64,000 bases of DNA from the NCBI RefSeq assembly GCF_051020975.1, contig NW_027478162.1, positions 22,816,001 through 22,880,000 on the forward strand. Reading direction: 5' to 3'. A model generated the notes under the pieces. That model saw only the letters and a program-made list of their open reading frames with translations. It made no database searches and was not told where the DNA came from. The position numbers were made by a program, and so were the translations under genes. This stretch comes from Osmia lignaria lignaria (taxonomy: Eukaryota; Arthropoda; Insecta; Hymenoptera; Megachilidae). Shown piece after piece: positions 38,792 to 50,000 of this stretch (position 1 is the stretch's first letter; each line of letters opens with the position of its first letter).

Positions 38792-40723
38792 TTGCAGATT
38801 CAGCTCAAAGGAACGGGCCTGACGGACATATTTCGAGATACTTCTTCTTCTTGTTGTTCTTCCTCTGCACAGCTAAGCTGGAAGTGGCATTTGCAGCTCG
38901 CAATAGTGCAGAGTTATCTCAAAGAAAGGGGCCACGGTGTTTCTGTATCTCTATTATGTTGGTGCGGCTTCGGAACTTTTAAATATCTTGATATATTTCG
39001 AGAACTACGCATCTGATCAAAAAATATCATAGAAGATAAAAAGTAGGAAACTTAATTCTCTATAAAAAAGGTCTCTTAACATTTCGCCATAGCTCGCTTC
39101 GTTTCCGAGATATTTGCAGATTAATCTCAAGGGAAGGGGCCTGTCGGACATATTTCGAGATATTTCTTCTTCTTGTTGTTCTTCTTCTGCACAGCTAAGC
39201 TGGAAGTGGCATTTGCGGCTCGCACTAGTGCAGAGTTATCTCAAAGAAAGGGGCCACGGTGTTTCTGTATCTCTATTATGTTGGTGCGGCTTCGGAACTT
39301 TTAAATATCTCGATATATCTCGAAAACTACGCTTCTGATCAAAAAATATCATAGAACATAAATTGTAGGAAACATAATTCTCTACAAAAAACGTCTCTTA
39401 ACATTTTGCCATAGCTCGCTTCGTTTCCGAGATATTTGCAGATTCAGCTCAAAGGAACTGGCCTGACGGACATATTTCGAGATATTTCTTCTTCTTGTTG
39501 TTCTTCCTCTGCACAGCTAAGCTGGAAGTGGCATTTGCAGCTCGCAATAGTGCAGAGTTATCTCAAAGAAAGGGGCCACGGTGTTTCTGTATCTCTATTA
39601 TGTTGGTGCGGCTTCGGAACTTTTAAATATCTCGATATATCTCGAAAACTACGCTTCTGACCAAAAAATATCATAGAACCTAAATTGTAGGAAACATAAT
39701 TCTCTACAAAAAAGGTCTCTTAACATTTTGCCATAGCTCGCTTCGTTTCCGAGATATTTGCAGATATATCTCAAGGGAAGGGGCCTGACGGACATATTTC
39801 GAGATATTTCTTCTTCTTGTTGTTCTTCTTCTGCACAGCTAAGCTGGAAGTGGCATTTGCAGCTCGCAATAGTGCAGAGCTATCTCAAAGAAAGGGGCCA
39901 CGGTGTTTCTGTATCTCTATTATGTTGGTGCGGCTTCGGAACTTTTAAATATTTCGATATATCTCGAAAACTACGCTTCTGATCAAAAAATATCATAGAA
40001 CGTAAATTGTAGGAAACATTATTCTCTACAAAAAAGGTCTCTTAACATTTCGCCATAGCTCGCTTCGTTTCCGAGATATTTGCAGATTTATCTCAAGGGA
40101 AGGGGCCTGTCGGACATATTTCGAGATATTTCTTCTTCTTGTTGTTCTTCTTCTGCACAGCTAAGCTGGAAGTGGCATTTGCGGCTCGCACTAGTGCAGA
40201 GTTATCTCAAAGAAAGGGGCCACGGTGTTTCTGTATCTCTATTATGTTGGTGCGGCTTCGGAACTTTTAAATATTTCGATATATCTCGAAAACTACGCTT
40301 CTGATCAAAAAATATCATAGAACATAAATTGTAGGAAACATAATTCTCTACAAAAAACGTCTCTTAACATTTTGCCATAGCTCGCTTCGTTTCCGAGATA
40401 TTTGCAGATTCAGCTCAAAGGAACGGGCCTGACGGACATATTTCGAGATACTTCTTCTTCTTGTTGTTCTTCCTCTGCACAGCTAAGCTGGAAGTGGCAT
40501 TTGCAGCTCGCAATAGTGCAGAGTTATCTCAAAGAAAGGGGCCACGGTGTTTCTGTATCTCTATTATGTTGGTGCGGCTTTGGAACTTTTAAATATCTTG
40601 ATATATCTCGAGAACTACGCCTCTGATCGAAAAATATCATAGAACATAAAAAGTAGGAAACTTAATTCTCTACAAAAAAGGGCTCTTAACATTTTGCCAT
40701 AGCTCGCGTCGTTTCCGAGATAT
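38792..40723 (+). repeat. Mixed six-monomer stretch
   Basis: Q2 with a T'-type end (38792), S' (39114), Q3 with an ACGCTTCTG end (39436), an ordinary monomer (39758), S' (40080), Q2 (40402). 39758 and 40080 share the rare AATATTTCGATATATC. No clean HOR periodicity. Confidence 0.85.
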
Positions 40724-42333
40724 TTGCAGATTTATCTCAAGGGAAGGGGCCTGACGGACATATTTCGAGATATTTCTTCTTCTTGTTGTTCTTCTTCTGC
40801 ACAGCTAAGCTGGAAGTGGCATTTGCAGCGCGCAATAGTGCAGAGTTATCTCAAAGAAAGGGGCCACGGTGTTTCTGTATCTCTATTATGTTGGTGCGGC
40901 TTCGGAACTTTTAAATATCTTGATATATCTCGAGAACTACGCATCTGATCAAAAAATATCACAGAAGATAAAAAGTAGGAAACTTAATTCTCTACAAAAA
41001 AGGTCTCTTAACATTTCGCCATAGCTCGCTTCGTTTCCGAGATATTTGCAGATTTATCTCAAGGGAAGGGGCCTGTCGGACATATTTCGAGATATTTCTT
41101 CTTCTTGTTGTTCTTCTTCTGCACAGCTAAGCTGGAAGTGGCATTTGCGGCTCGCACTAGTGCAGAGTTATCTCAAAGAAAGGGGCCACGGTGTTTCTGT
41201 ATCTCTATTATGTTGGTGCGGCTTCGGAACTTTTAAATATCTCGATATATCTCGAAAACTACGCTTCTGATCAAAAAATATCATAGAACATAAATTGTAG
41301 GAAACATAATTCTCTACAAAAAACGTCTCTTAACATTTTGCCATAGCTCGCTTCGTTTCCGAGATATTTGCAGATTCAGCTCACAGGAACGGGCCTGACG
41401 GACATATTTCGAGATACTTCTTCTTCTTGTTGTTCTTCCTCTGCACAGCTAAGCTGGAAGTGGCATTTGCAGCTCGCAATAGTGCAGAGTTATCTCAAAG
41501 AAAGGGGCCACGGTGTTTCTGTATCTCTATTATGTTGGTGCGGCTTCGGAACTTTTAAATATCTTGATATATCTCGAGAACTACGCATCTGATCAAAAAA
41601 TATCATAGAACATAAAAAGTAGGAAACTTAATTCTCTACAAAAAAGGTCTCTTAACATTTTGCCATAGCTCGCTTCGTTTCCGAGATATTTGCAGATTTA
41701 TCTCAAGGGAAGGGGCCTGACGGACATATTTCGAGATATTTCTTCTTCTTGTTGTTCTTCTTCTGCACAGCTAAGCTGGAAGTGGCATTTACAGCTCGCA
41801 ATAGTGCAGAGTTATCTCAAAGAAAGGAGCCACGGTGTTTCTGTATCTCTATTGTGTTGGTGCTGCTTCGGAACTTTTAAATATCTTGATATATCTCGAG
41901 AACTACGCATCTGATCAAAAAATATCATAGAACATGAAAAGTAGGAAACTTAATTCTCTACAAAAAAGGTCTCTTAACATTTTGCCATAGCTCTCTTCGT
42001 TTCCGAGATATTTGCAGATTTATCTCAAGGGAAGGGGCCTGACGGACATATTTCGAGATATTTCTTCTTCTTGTTGTTCTTCTTCTGCACAGCTAAGCTG
42101 GAAGTGGCATTTGTAGCTCGCAATAGTGCAGAGTTATCTCAAAGAAAGGGGCCACGGTGTTTCTGTATCTCTATTATGTTGGTGCGGCTTCGGAACTTTT
42201 AAATATCTTGATATATCTCGAGAACTACGCATCTGATCAAAAAATATCATAGAACATAAAAAGTAGGAAACTTAATTCTCTACAAAAAAGGTCTCTTAAC
42301 ATTTTGCCATAGCTCGCTTCGTTTCCGAGATAT
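40724..42333 (+). repeat. B-S'-Q2 trimer plus two ordinary monomers
   Basis: 40724 (B, with an ordinary end), 41046 (S'), 41368 (Q2, private GCTCACAGGAAC), 41690 (GGTGCTGCTTCGG, TATTGTGTTGG) and 42012 (TTTGTAGCTCGC, which puts a stop into the open frame). Last stretch before the length-variant monomers. Confidence 0.85.
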
Positions 42334-42760
42334 TTGCAGATTCAGCTCAAAGGAACGGGCCTGACGGACATATTTCGAGATACTTCTTCTTCTTCTTGTT
42401 CTTCCTCTGCACAGCTAAGCTGGAAGTGGCATTTGCAGCTCGCAATAGTGCAGAGTTATCTCAAAGAAAGGGGCCACGGTGTTTCTGTATCTCTATTATG
42501 TTGTTCTTCTTCTGCACAGCTGAGCTGGAAGTGGCATTTACAGGTCGCAATAGTGCAGAGTTATCTCAAAGAAAGGGGCCACGGTGTTTCTGTATCTCTA
42601 CTATGTTGGTGCGGCTTCGGAACTTTTAAATATCTCGATATATCTCGAAAACTACGCTTCTGATCAAAAAATATCATAGAACGTAAATTGTAGGAAACAT
42701 TATTCTCTACAAAAAAGGTCTCTTAACATTTTGCCATAGCTCGCTTCGTTTCCGAGATAT
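42334..42760 (+). repeat. 427-bp monomer with 105-bp internal duplication, copy 1
   Basis: The segment 42396-42500 (TTC tract to TATTATG) is followed at 42501-42605 by a second version. The second version is not identical: CAGCTGAGCTGG, TACAGGTCGCAATAG and CTCTACTATG replace CAGCTAAGCTGG, TGCAGCTCGCAATAG and CTCTATTATG. It therefore came from another monomer. The junction ATGTTGTTCTTC joins TATTATGTTG to TTGTTGTTCTTC over a 5-bp TGTTG overlap, which points to exchange or template switching at short homology. Confidence 0.93.
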
Positions 42761-43404
42761 TTGCAGATTTATCTCAAGGGAAGGGTCCTGATGGACATAT
42801 TTCGAGATATTTCTTCTTCTTGTTGTTCTTCATCTGCACAGCTAAACTGGAAGTGGCATTTCCAGCTCGCAATCGTGCAGAGTTATCTCAAAGAAAGGGG
42901 CCACGGTGTTTCTGTATCTCTATTATGTTGGTGCGGCTTCGGAACTTTTAAATATCTTGACATATCTCGAGAACTACGCATCTGATCAAAAAATATCATA
43001 GAAGATAAAAAGTAGGAAACTTAATTCTCTACAGAAAAGGTCTCTTAACATTTCGCCATAGCTCGCTTCGTTTCCGAGATATTTGCAGATTTATCTCAAG
43101 GGAAGGGGCCTGTCGGACATATTTCGAGATATTTCTTCTTCTTGTTGTTCTTCTTCTGCACAGCTAAGCTGGAAGTGGCATTTGCGGCTCGCACTAGTGC
43201 AGAGTTATCTCAAAGAAAGGGGCCACGGTGTTTCTGTATCTCTATTATGTTGGTGCGGCTTCGGAACTTTTAAATATCTCGATATATCTCGAAAACTACG
43301 CTTCTGATCAAAAAATATGATAGAACATAAATTGTAGGAAACATAATTCTCTACAAAAAACGTCTCTTAACATTTTGCCATAGCTCGCTTCGTTTCCGAG
43401 ATAT
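42761..43404 (+). repeat. Two monomers between the 427-bp copies
   Basis: 42761 (GGGTCCTGATGG, TTCATCTGC) and 43083 (S'), both 322 bp. Together with a 427-bp copy they form a 1071-bp unit present in about two copies. Confidence 0.88.
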
Positions 43405-43831
43405 TTGCAGATTCAGCTCAAAGGAACGGGCCTGACGGACATATTTCGAGATACTTCTTCTTCTTCTTGTTCTTCCTCTGCACAGCTAAGCTGGAAGTGG
43501 CATTTGCAGCTCGCAATAGTGCAGAGTTATCTCAAAGAAAGGGGCCACGGTGTTTCTGTATCTCTATTATGTTGTTCTTCTTCTGCACAGCTGAGCTGGA
43601 AGTGGCATTTGCAGGTCGCAATAGTGCAGAGTTATCTCACAGAAAGGGGCCACGGTGTTTCTGTATCTCTACTATGTTGGTGCGGCTTCGGAACTTTTAA
43701 ATATCTCGATATATCTCGAAAACTACGCTTCTGATCAAAAAATATCATAGAAGATAAAAAGTAGGAAACTTAATTCTCTACAAAAAAGGTCTCTTAACAT
43801 TTTGCCATAGCTCGCTTCGTTTCCGAGATAT
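43405..43831 (+). repeat. 427-bp monomer with 105-bp internal duplication, copy 2
   Basis: Second copy 1071 bp downstream of the first, with the insert at 43572-43676 and an identical junction. It differs by TTTGCAGGTCGC and TCTCACAGAAAGG. The identical junction means that the insertion arose once and was then copied with its neighbours. Confidence 0.93.
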
Positions 43832-44476
43832 TTGCAGATTTATCTCAAGGAAAGGGGCCTGACGGACATATTTCGAGATATTTCTTCTTCTTGTTGTTCT
43901 TCTTCTGCACAGCTAAGCTGGAAGTGGCATTTGCGGCTCGCACTAGTGCAGAGTTATCTCAAAGAAAGGGGCCACGGTGTTTCTGTATCCCTATTATGTT
44001 GGTGCGGCTTCGGAACTTTTAAATATCTCGATATATCTCGAAAACTACGCTTCTGATCAAAAAATATCATAGAACATAAATTGTAGGAAACATAATTCTC
44101 TATAAAAAACGTCTCTTAACATTTTGCCATAGCTCGCTTCGTTTCCGAGATATTTGCAGATTGAGCTCAAAGGAACTGGCCTGACGGACATATTTCGAGA
44201 TATTTCTTCTTCTTGTTGTTCTTCCTCTGCACAGCTAAGCTGGAAGTGGCATTTACAGCTCGCAATAGTGCAGAGTTATCTCAAAGAAAGGGGCCACGGT
44301 GTTTCTGTATCTCTATTATGTTGGTGCGGCTTCGGAACTTTTAAATATCTTGATATATCTCGAGAACTACGCATCTGATCAAAAAATATCATAGAACATA
44401 AAAAGTAGGAAACTTAATTCTCTACAAAAAAGGTCTCTTAACATTTTGCGATAGCTCGCTTCGTTTCCGAGATATT

Positions 44477-44503
44477 TGCAGATTTATCTCAAGGGAAGGG
44501 GCC
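44477..44503 (+). repeat. Monomer-internal direct repeat, copy 1
   Basis: A 27-bp word beginning TGCAGATTTATCTCAA and ending AAGGGGCC. It recurs 114 bp downstream in the same monomer with only two or three mismatches. A flanking AGCTCGC also precedes both copies at different distances. Present in essentially every monomer of the array. Confidence 0.85.
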
Positions 44504-44524
44504 TGACGGACATATTTCGAGATA

Positions 44525-44550
44525 TTTCTTCTTCTTGTTGTTCTTCTTCT
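44525..44550 (+). repeat. TTC-rich polypyrimidine tract in each monomer
   Basis: Short trinucleotide tract of TTC/CTT with a central GTTGTT interruption, present in every monomer. It is a hotspot of change: common variants have TTCCTC, TTGATG or TTGTCC, and the 307-bp monomer lost five triplets here. The 105-bp duplication at 42501 also has one breakpoint in it. Such tracts are known to slip and can form triplex DNA; the latter is only a possibility here. Confidence 0.8.
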
Positions 44551-44590
44551 GCACAGCTAAGCTGGAAGTGGCATTTACAGCTCGCAATAG

Positions 44591-44617
44591 TGCAGAGTTA
44601 TCTCAAAGAAAGGGGCC
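44591..44617 (+). repeat. Monomer-internal direct repeat, copy 2
   Basis: Partner of the word 114 bp upstream; begins TGCAGAGTTATCTCAA and ends AAGGGGCC. The likeness suggests that the 322-bp monomer contains an old internal duplication. Downstream both copies run into ACGG, giving slightly longer similarity. Confidence 0.85.
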
Positions 44618-44664
44618 ACGGTGTTTCTGTATCTCTATTATGTTGGTGCGGCTTCGGAACTTTT

Positions 44665-44687
44665 AAATATCTTGATATATCTCGAGA
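44665..44687. repeat. Inverted ATATCTCG word cluster and TCTCGAGA palindrome
   Basis: AAATATCTTG is followed directly by ATATATCTCGAGA. In many monomers the first word is AAATATCTCG, the exact reverse complement of CGAGATATTT, which occurs twice on the plus strand near the monomer start (44468-44477 and 44518-44527 here). The 8-bp palindrome TCTCGAGA closes the cluster. The inverted words could pair over about 150-200 bases, or mark a repeated protein-binding word; neither is shown. Confidence 0.75.
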
Positions 44688-46407
44688 ACTACGCATCTGA
44701 TCAAAAAATATCATAGAACATGAAAAGTAGGAAACTTAATTCTCTACAAAAAAGGTCTCTTAACATTTTGCCATAGGTCGCTTCGTTTCCGAGATATTTG
44801 CAGATTTATCTCAAGGGAAGGGGCCTAACGGACATATTTCGAGATATTTCTTCTTCTTGTTGTCCTTCTTCTGCACAGCTAAACTGGAAGTGGCATTTCC
44901 AGCTCGCAATAGTGCAGAGTTATCTCAAAGAGAGGGGCCACGGTGTTTCTGTATCTCTATTATGTTGGTGCGGCTTCGGAACTTTTAAATATCTTGATAT
45001 ATCTCGAGAACTACGCATCTGATCAAAAAATATCACAGAAGATAAAAAGTAGGAAACTTAATTCTCTACAAAAAAGGTCTCTTAACATTTTGCCATAGCT
45101 CGCTTCGTTTCCGAGATATTTGCAGATTTATCTCAAGGAAAGGGGCCTGACGGACATATTTCGAGATATTTCTTCTTCTTGTTGTTCTTCTTCTGCACAG
45201 CTAAGCTGGAAGTGGCATTTGCGGCTCGCACTAGTGCAGAGTTATCTCAAAGAAAGGGGCCACGGTGTTTCTGTATCCCTATTATGTTGGTGCGGCTTCG
45301 GAACTTTTAAATATCTCGATATATCTCGAAAACTACGCTTCTGATCAAAAAATATCATAGAACATAAATTGTAGGAAACATAATTCTCTATAAAAAACGT
45401 CTCTTAACATTTTGCCATAGCTCGCTTCGTTTCCGAGATATTTGCAGATTCAGCTCAAAGGAACTGGCCTGACGGACATATTTCGAGATATTTCTTCTTC
45501 TTGTTGTTCTTCCTCTGCACAGCTAAGCTGGAAGTGGCATTTGCAGCTCGCAATAGTGCAGAGTTATCTCAAAGAAAGGGGCCACGGTGTTTCTGTATCT
45601 CTATTATGTTGGTGCGGCTTCGGAACTTTTAAATATCTTGATATATCTCGAGAACTACGCATCTGATCAAAAAATATCATAGAACATAAAAAGTAGGAAA
45701 CTTAATTCTCTACAAAAAAGGTCTCTGAACATTTTGCCATAGCTCGCTTCGTTTCCGAGATATTTGCAGATTTATCTCAAGGGAAGGGGCCTGACGGACA
45801 TATTTCGAGATATTTCTTCTTCTTGTTGTTCTTCTTCTGCACAGCTAAGCTGGAAGTGGCATTTGCGGCTCGCACTAGTGCAGAGTTATCTCAAAGAAAG
45901 GGGCCACGGTGTTTCTGTATCTCTATTATGTTGGTGCGGCTTCGGAACTTTTAAATATCTTGATATATCTCGAGAACTACGCATCTGATCAAAAAATATC
46001 ACAGAACATAAAAAGTAGGAAACTTAATTCTCTACAAAAAAGGTCTCTTAACATTTTGCCATAGGTCGCTTCGTTTCCGAGATATTTGCAGATTTATCTC
46101 AAGGGAAGGGGCCTAACGGACATATTTCGAGATATTTCTTCTTCTTCTTGTCCTTCTTCTGCACAGCTAAACTGGAAGTGGCATTTCCAGCTCGCAATAG
46201 TGCAGAGTTATCTCAAAGAGAGGGGCCACGGTGTTTCGGTATCTCTATTATGTTGGTGCGGCTTCGGAACTTTTAAATATCTTGATATATCTCGAGAACT
46301 ACGCATCTGATCAAAAAATATCATAGAAGATAAAAAGTAGGAAACTTGATTCTCTACAAAAAAGGTCTCTTAACATTTTGCCATAGCTCGCTTCGTTTCC
46401 GAGATAT

Positions 46408-47051
46408 TTGCAGATTTATCTCAAGGAAAGGGGCCTGACGGACACATTTCGAGATATTTCTTCTTCTTGTTGTTCTTCCTCTGCACAGCTAAGCTGGAAG
46501 TGGCATTTGCAGCTCGCAATAGTGCAGAGTTATCTCAAAGAAAGGGGCCACGGTGTTTCTGTATCTCTATTATGTTGGTGCGGCTTCGGAACTTTTAAAT
46601 ATCTTGATATATCTCGAGAACTACGCATCTGATCAAAAAATATCATAGAACATAAAAAGTAGCAAACTTAATTCTCTACAAAAAAGGTCTCTTAACATTT
46701 TGCCATAGGTCGCTTCGTTTCCGAGATATTTGCAGATTTATCTCAAGGGAAGGGGCCTAACGGACATATTTCGAGATATTTCTTCTTCTTGTTGTCCTTC
46801 TTCTGCACAGCTAAACTGGAAGTGGCATTTCCAGCTCGCAATAGTGCAGAGTTATCTCAAAGAGAGGGGCCACGGTGTTTCGGTATCTCTATTATGTTGG
46901 TGCGGCTTCGGAACTTTTAAATATCTTGATATATCTCGAGAACTACGCATCTGATCAAAAAATATCATAGAAGATAAAAAGTAGGAAACTTAATTCTCTA
47001 CAAAAAAGGTCTCTTAACATTTTGCCATAGCTCGCTTCGTTTCCGAGATAT
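46408..47051 (+). repeat. Contracted HOR: hybrid K/Q3 plus fourth monomer
   Basis: 46408 starts as K (CTCAAGGAAAGG) and continues as Q3 (TTCCTCTGC, ACGCATCTG end), removing two monomers; 46730 is the CCTAACGG/TGTCCTTCTTC type. This is the contraction counterpart of the hybrids in the middle domain. Confidence 0.85.
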
Positions 47052-50000
47052 TTGCAGATTTATCTCATGGAAAGGGGCCTGACGGACATATTTCGAGATA
47101 TTTCTTCTTCTTGTTGTTCTTCTTCGGCACAGCTAAGCTGGAAGTGGCATTTGCGGCTCGCACTAGTGCAGAGTTATCTCAAAGAAAGGGGCCACGGTGT
47201 TTCTGTATCCCTATTATGTTGGTGCGGCTTCGGAACTTTTAAATATCTCGATATATCTCGAAAACTACTCTTCTGATCAAAAAATATCATAGAACATAAA
47301 TTGTAGGAAACATAATTCTCTATAAAAAACGTCTCTTAACATTTTGCCATAGCTCGCTTCGTTTCCGAGATATTTGCAGATTCAGCTCAAAGGAACTGGC
47401 CTGACGGACATATTTCGAGATATTTCTTCTTCTTGTTGTTCTTCCTCTGCACAGCTAAGCTGGAAGTGGCATTTGCAGCTCGCAATAGTGCAGAGTTATC
47501 TCAAAGAAAGGGGCCACGGTGTTTCTGTATCTCTATTATGTTGGTGCGGCTTCGGAACTTTTAAATATCTTGATATATCTCGAGAACTACGCATCTGATC
47601 AAAAAATATCATAGAACATAAAAAGTAGGAAACTTAATTCTCTACAAAAAAGGTCTCTGAACATTTTGCCATAGCTCGCTTCGTTTCCGAGATATTTGCA
47701 GATTTATCTCAAGGGAAGGGGCCTGACGGACATATTTCGAGATATTTCTTCTTCTTGTTGTTCTTCTTCTGCACAGCTAAGCTGGAAGTGGCATTTGCGG
47801 CTCGCACTAGTGCAGAGTTATCTCAAAGAAAGGGGCCACGGTGTTTCTGTATCCCTATTATGTTGGTGCGGCTTCGGAACTTTTAAATATCTCGATATAT
47901 CTCGAAAACTACGCTTCTGATCAAAAAATATCATAGAACATGAATTGTAGGAAACATAATTCTCTACAAAAAACGTCTCTTAACATTTTGCCATAGCTCG
48001 CTTCGTTTCCGAGATATTTGCAGATTCAGCTCAAAGGAACTGGCCTGACGGACATATTTCGAGATATTTCTTCTTCTTGTTGTTCTTCTTCTGCACAGCT
48101 AACCTGGAAGTGGCATTTGCGGCTCGCTCTAGTGCAGAGTTATCTCAAAGAAAGGGGCCACGGTGTTTCTGTATCTCTATTATGGTGGTGCGGCTTCGGA
48201 ACTTTTAAATATCTTGATATATCTCGAGAACTACGCATCTGATCCAAAAATATCATAGAACATAAATAGTAGGAAACTTAATTCTCTACAAAAAAGGTCT
48301 CTCAACATTTTGCCATAGCTCGCTTCGTTTCCGAGATATTTGCAGATTTATCTCAAGGGAAGGGGCCTGACGGACATATTTCCAGATATTTCTTCTTCTT
48401 GTTGTTCTTCTTCTGCACAGCTAAGCTGGAAGTGGCATTTGCAGCTCGCAATAGTGCAGAGTTATCTCAAAGAAAGGGGCCACGGTGTTTCTGTATCTCT
48501 ATTATGTTGGTGCGGCTTCGGAACTTTTAAATATCTCGATATATCTCGAAAACTACGCTTCTGATCAAAAAATATCATAGAACATAAATTGTAGGAAACA
48601 TAGTTCTCTACAAAAAACGTCTCTTAACATTTTGCCATAGCTCGCTTCGTTTCCGAGATATTTGCAGATTCAGCTCAAAGGAACTGGCCTGACGGACATA
48701 TTTCGAGATATTTCTTCTTCTTGTTGTTCTTCCTCTGCACAGCTAAGCTGGAAGTGGCATTTACAGCTCGCAATAGTGCAGAGTTATCTCAAAGAAAGGG
48801 GCCACGGTGTTTCTGTATCTCTATTATGTTGGTGCGGCTTCGGAACTTTTAAATATCTTGATATATCTCGAGAACTACGCATCTGATCAAAAAATATCAT
48901 AGAACATAAAAAGTAGGAAACTTAATTCTCTACAAAAAAGGTCTCTTAACATTTTGCCATAGCTCGCTTCGTTTCCGAGATATTTGCAGATTTATCTGAA
49001 GGGAAGGGGCCTGACGGACATATTTCGAGATATTTCTTCTTCTTGTTGTTCTTCTTCTGCACAGCTAAGCTGGAAGTGGCATTTACAGCTCGCAATAGTG
49101 CTGAGTTATCTCAAAGAAAGGGGCCACGGTGTTTCTGTATCTCTATTATGTTGGTGCGGCTTCGGAACTTTTAAATATCTTGATATATCTCGAGAACTAC
49201 GCATCTGATCAAAAAATATCATAGAACATAGAAAGTAGGAAACTTAATTCTCTACAAAAAAGGTCTCTTAACATTTTGCCATAGCTCGCTTCGTTTCCGA
49301 GATATTTGCAGATTTATCTCAAGGGAAGGGGCCTGACGGACATATTTCGAGATATTTCTTCTTCTTGTTGTTCTTCTTCTGCACAGCTAAGCTGGAAGTG
49401 GCATTTGCGGCTCGCACTAGTGCAGAGTTATCTCAAAGAAAGGGGCCACGGTGTTTCTGTATCCCTATTATGTTGGTGCGGCTTCGGAACTTTTAAATAT
49501 CTCGATATATCTCGAAAACTACGCTTCTGATCAAAAAATATCATAGAACATGAATTGTAGGAAACATAATTCTCTACAAAAAACGTCTCTTAACATTTTG
49601 CCATAGCTCGCTTCGTTTCCGAGATATTTGCAGATTCACCTCAAAGGAACTGGCCTGACGGACATATTTCGAGATATTTCTTCTTCTTGTTGTTCTTCTT
49701 CTGCACAGCTAAGCTGGAAGTGGCATTTGCGGCTCGCTCTAGTGCAGAGTTATCTCAAAGAAAGGGGCCACGGTGTTTCTGTATCTCTATTATGTTGGTG
49801 CGGCTTCGGAACTTTTAAATATCTTGATATATCTCGAGAACTACGCATCTGATCAAAAAATATCATACAACATAAAAAGTAGGAAACTTAATTCTCTACA
49901 AAAAAGGTCTCTTAACATTTTGCCATAGGTCGCTTCGTTTCCGAGATATTTGCAGATTTATCTCAAGGGAAGGGGCCTAACGGACATATTGCGAGATATT

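Larger units (their letters stand above)
44476..44797 (+). repeat. Representative 322-bp monomer
   Basis: A consensus-like copy used here to describe the layout. In order from the phase mark it has: a 27-bp word at 44477-44503; a CGAGATATTT word at 44518-44527; a TTC-rich pyrimidine tract at 44525-44550; an odd-centred palindrome CAGCTAAGCTG; a second copy of the 27-bp word at 44591-44617; the GTGCGGCTTCGG stretch; a cluster of ATATCTCG-type words at 44665-44687; then an A-rich tail with runs of A. The tail is the most variable part between monomer types, together with the first 45 bases and the CAGCTCGCAATAG stretch. The phase is arbitrary: the true repeat unit may begin elsewhere. Confidence 0.9.
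43832..46407 (+). repeat. Tetramer HOR of the right domain, 1288 bp, two copies
   Basis: 43832-45119 and 45120-46407. Order: K (CTCAAGGAAAGG, GTATCCCTATT, TCTATAAAAAACGTC), Q3-like, ordinary, then a CCTAACGG/TGTCCTTCTTC monomer with CTAAACTGG and GAGAGGGGCC. The fourth position at 46086 has TTCTTCTTGTCC. Its composition is distinct from the 19.8-33.0 kb tetramer even though the length is the same. Confidence 0.9.

Noticed and set aside
42334..42663. Longer 109-codon frame in the 427-bp monomers as a gene fusion
   Set aside because: It is only the non-coding open frame lengthened by the 105-bp in-frame duplication; same TTG start and no other support.
44461..44480. CENP-B box
   Set aside because: TTCGTTTCCGAGATA and TTCGAGATATTTC were compared with the core TTCG-N4-A-N2-CGGG; neither has the CGGG part.
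44652..44662. Heat-shock element at GCTTCGGAACT
   Set aside because: TTC and GAA are separated by one base rather than the two needed for inverted nTTCnnGAAn units, and there is no third unit.
44476..44797. SINE or tRNA-derived element with pol III A and B boxes
   Set aside because: No GGTTCGANTCC-like B box, no poly-A end and no target-site duplications; the unit is strictly tandem.
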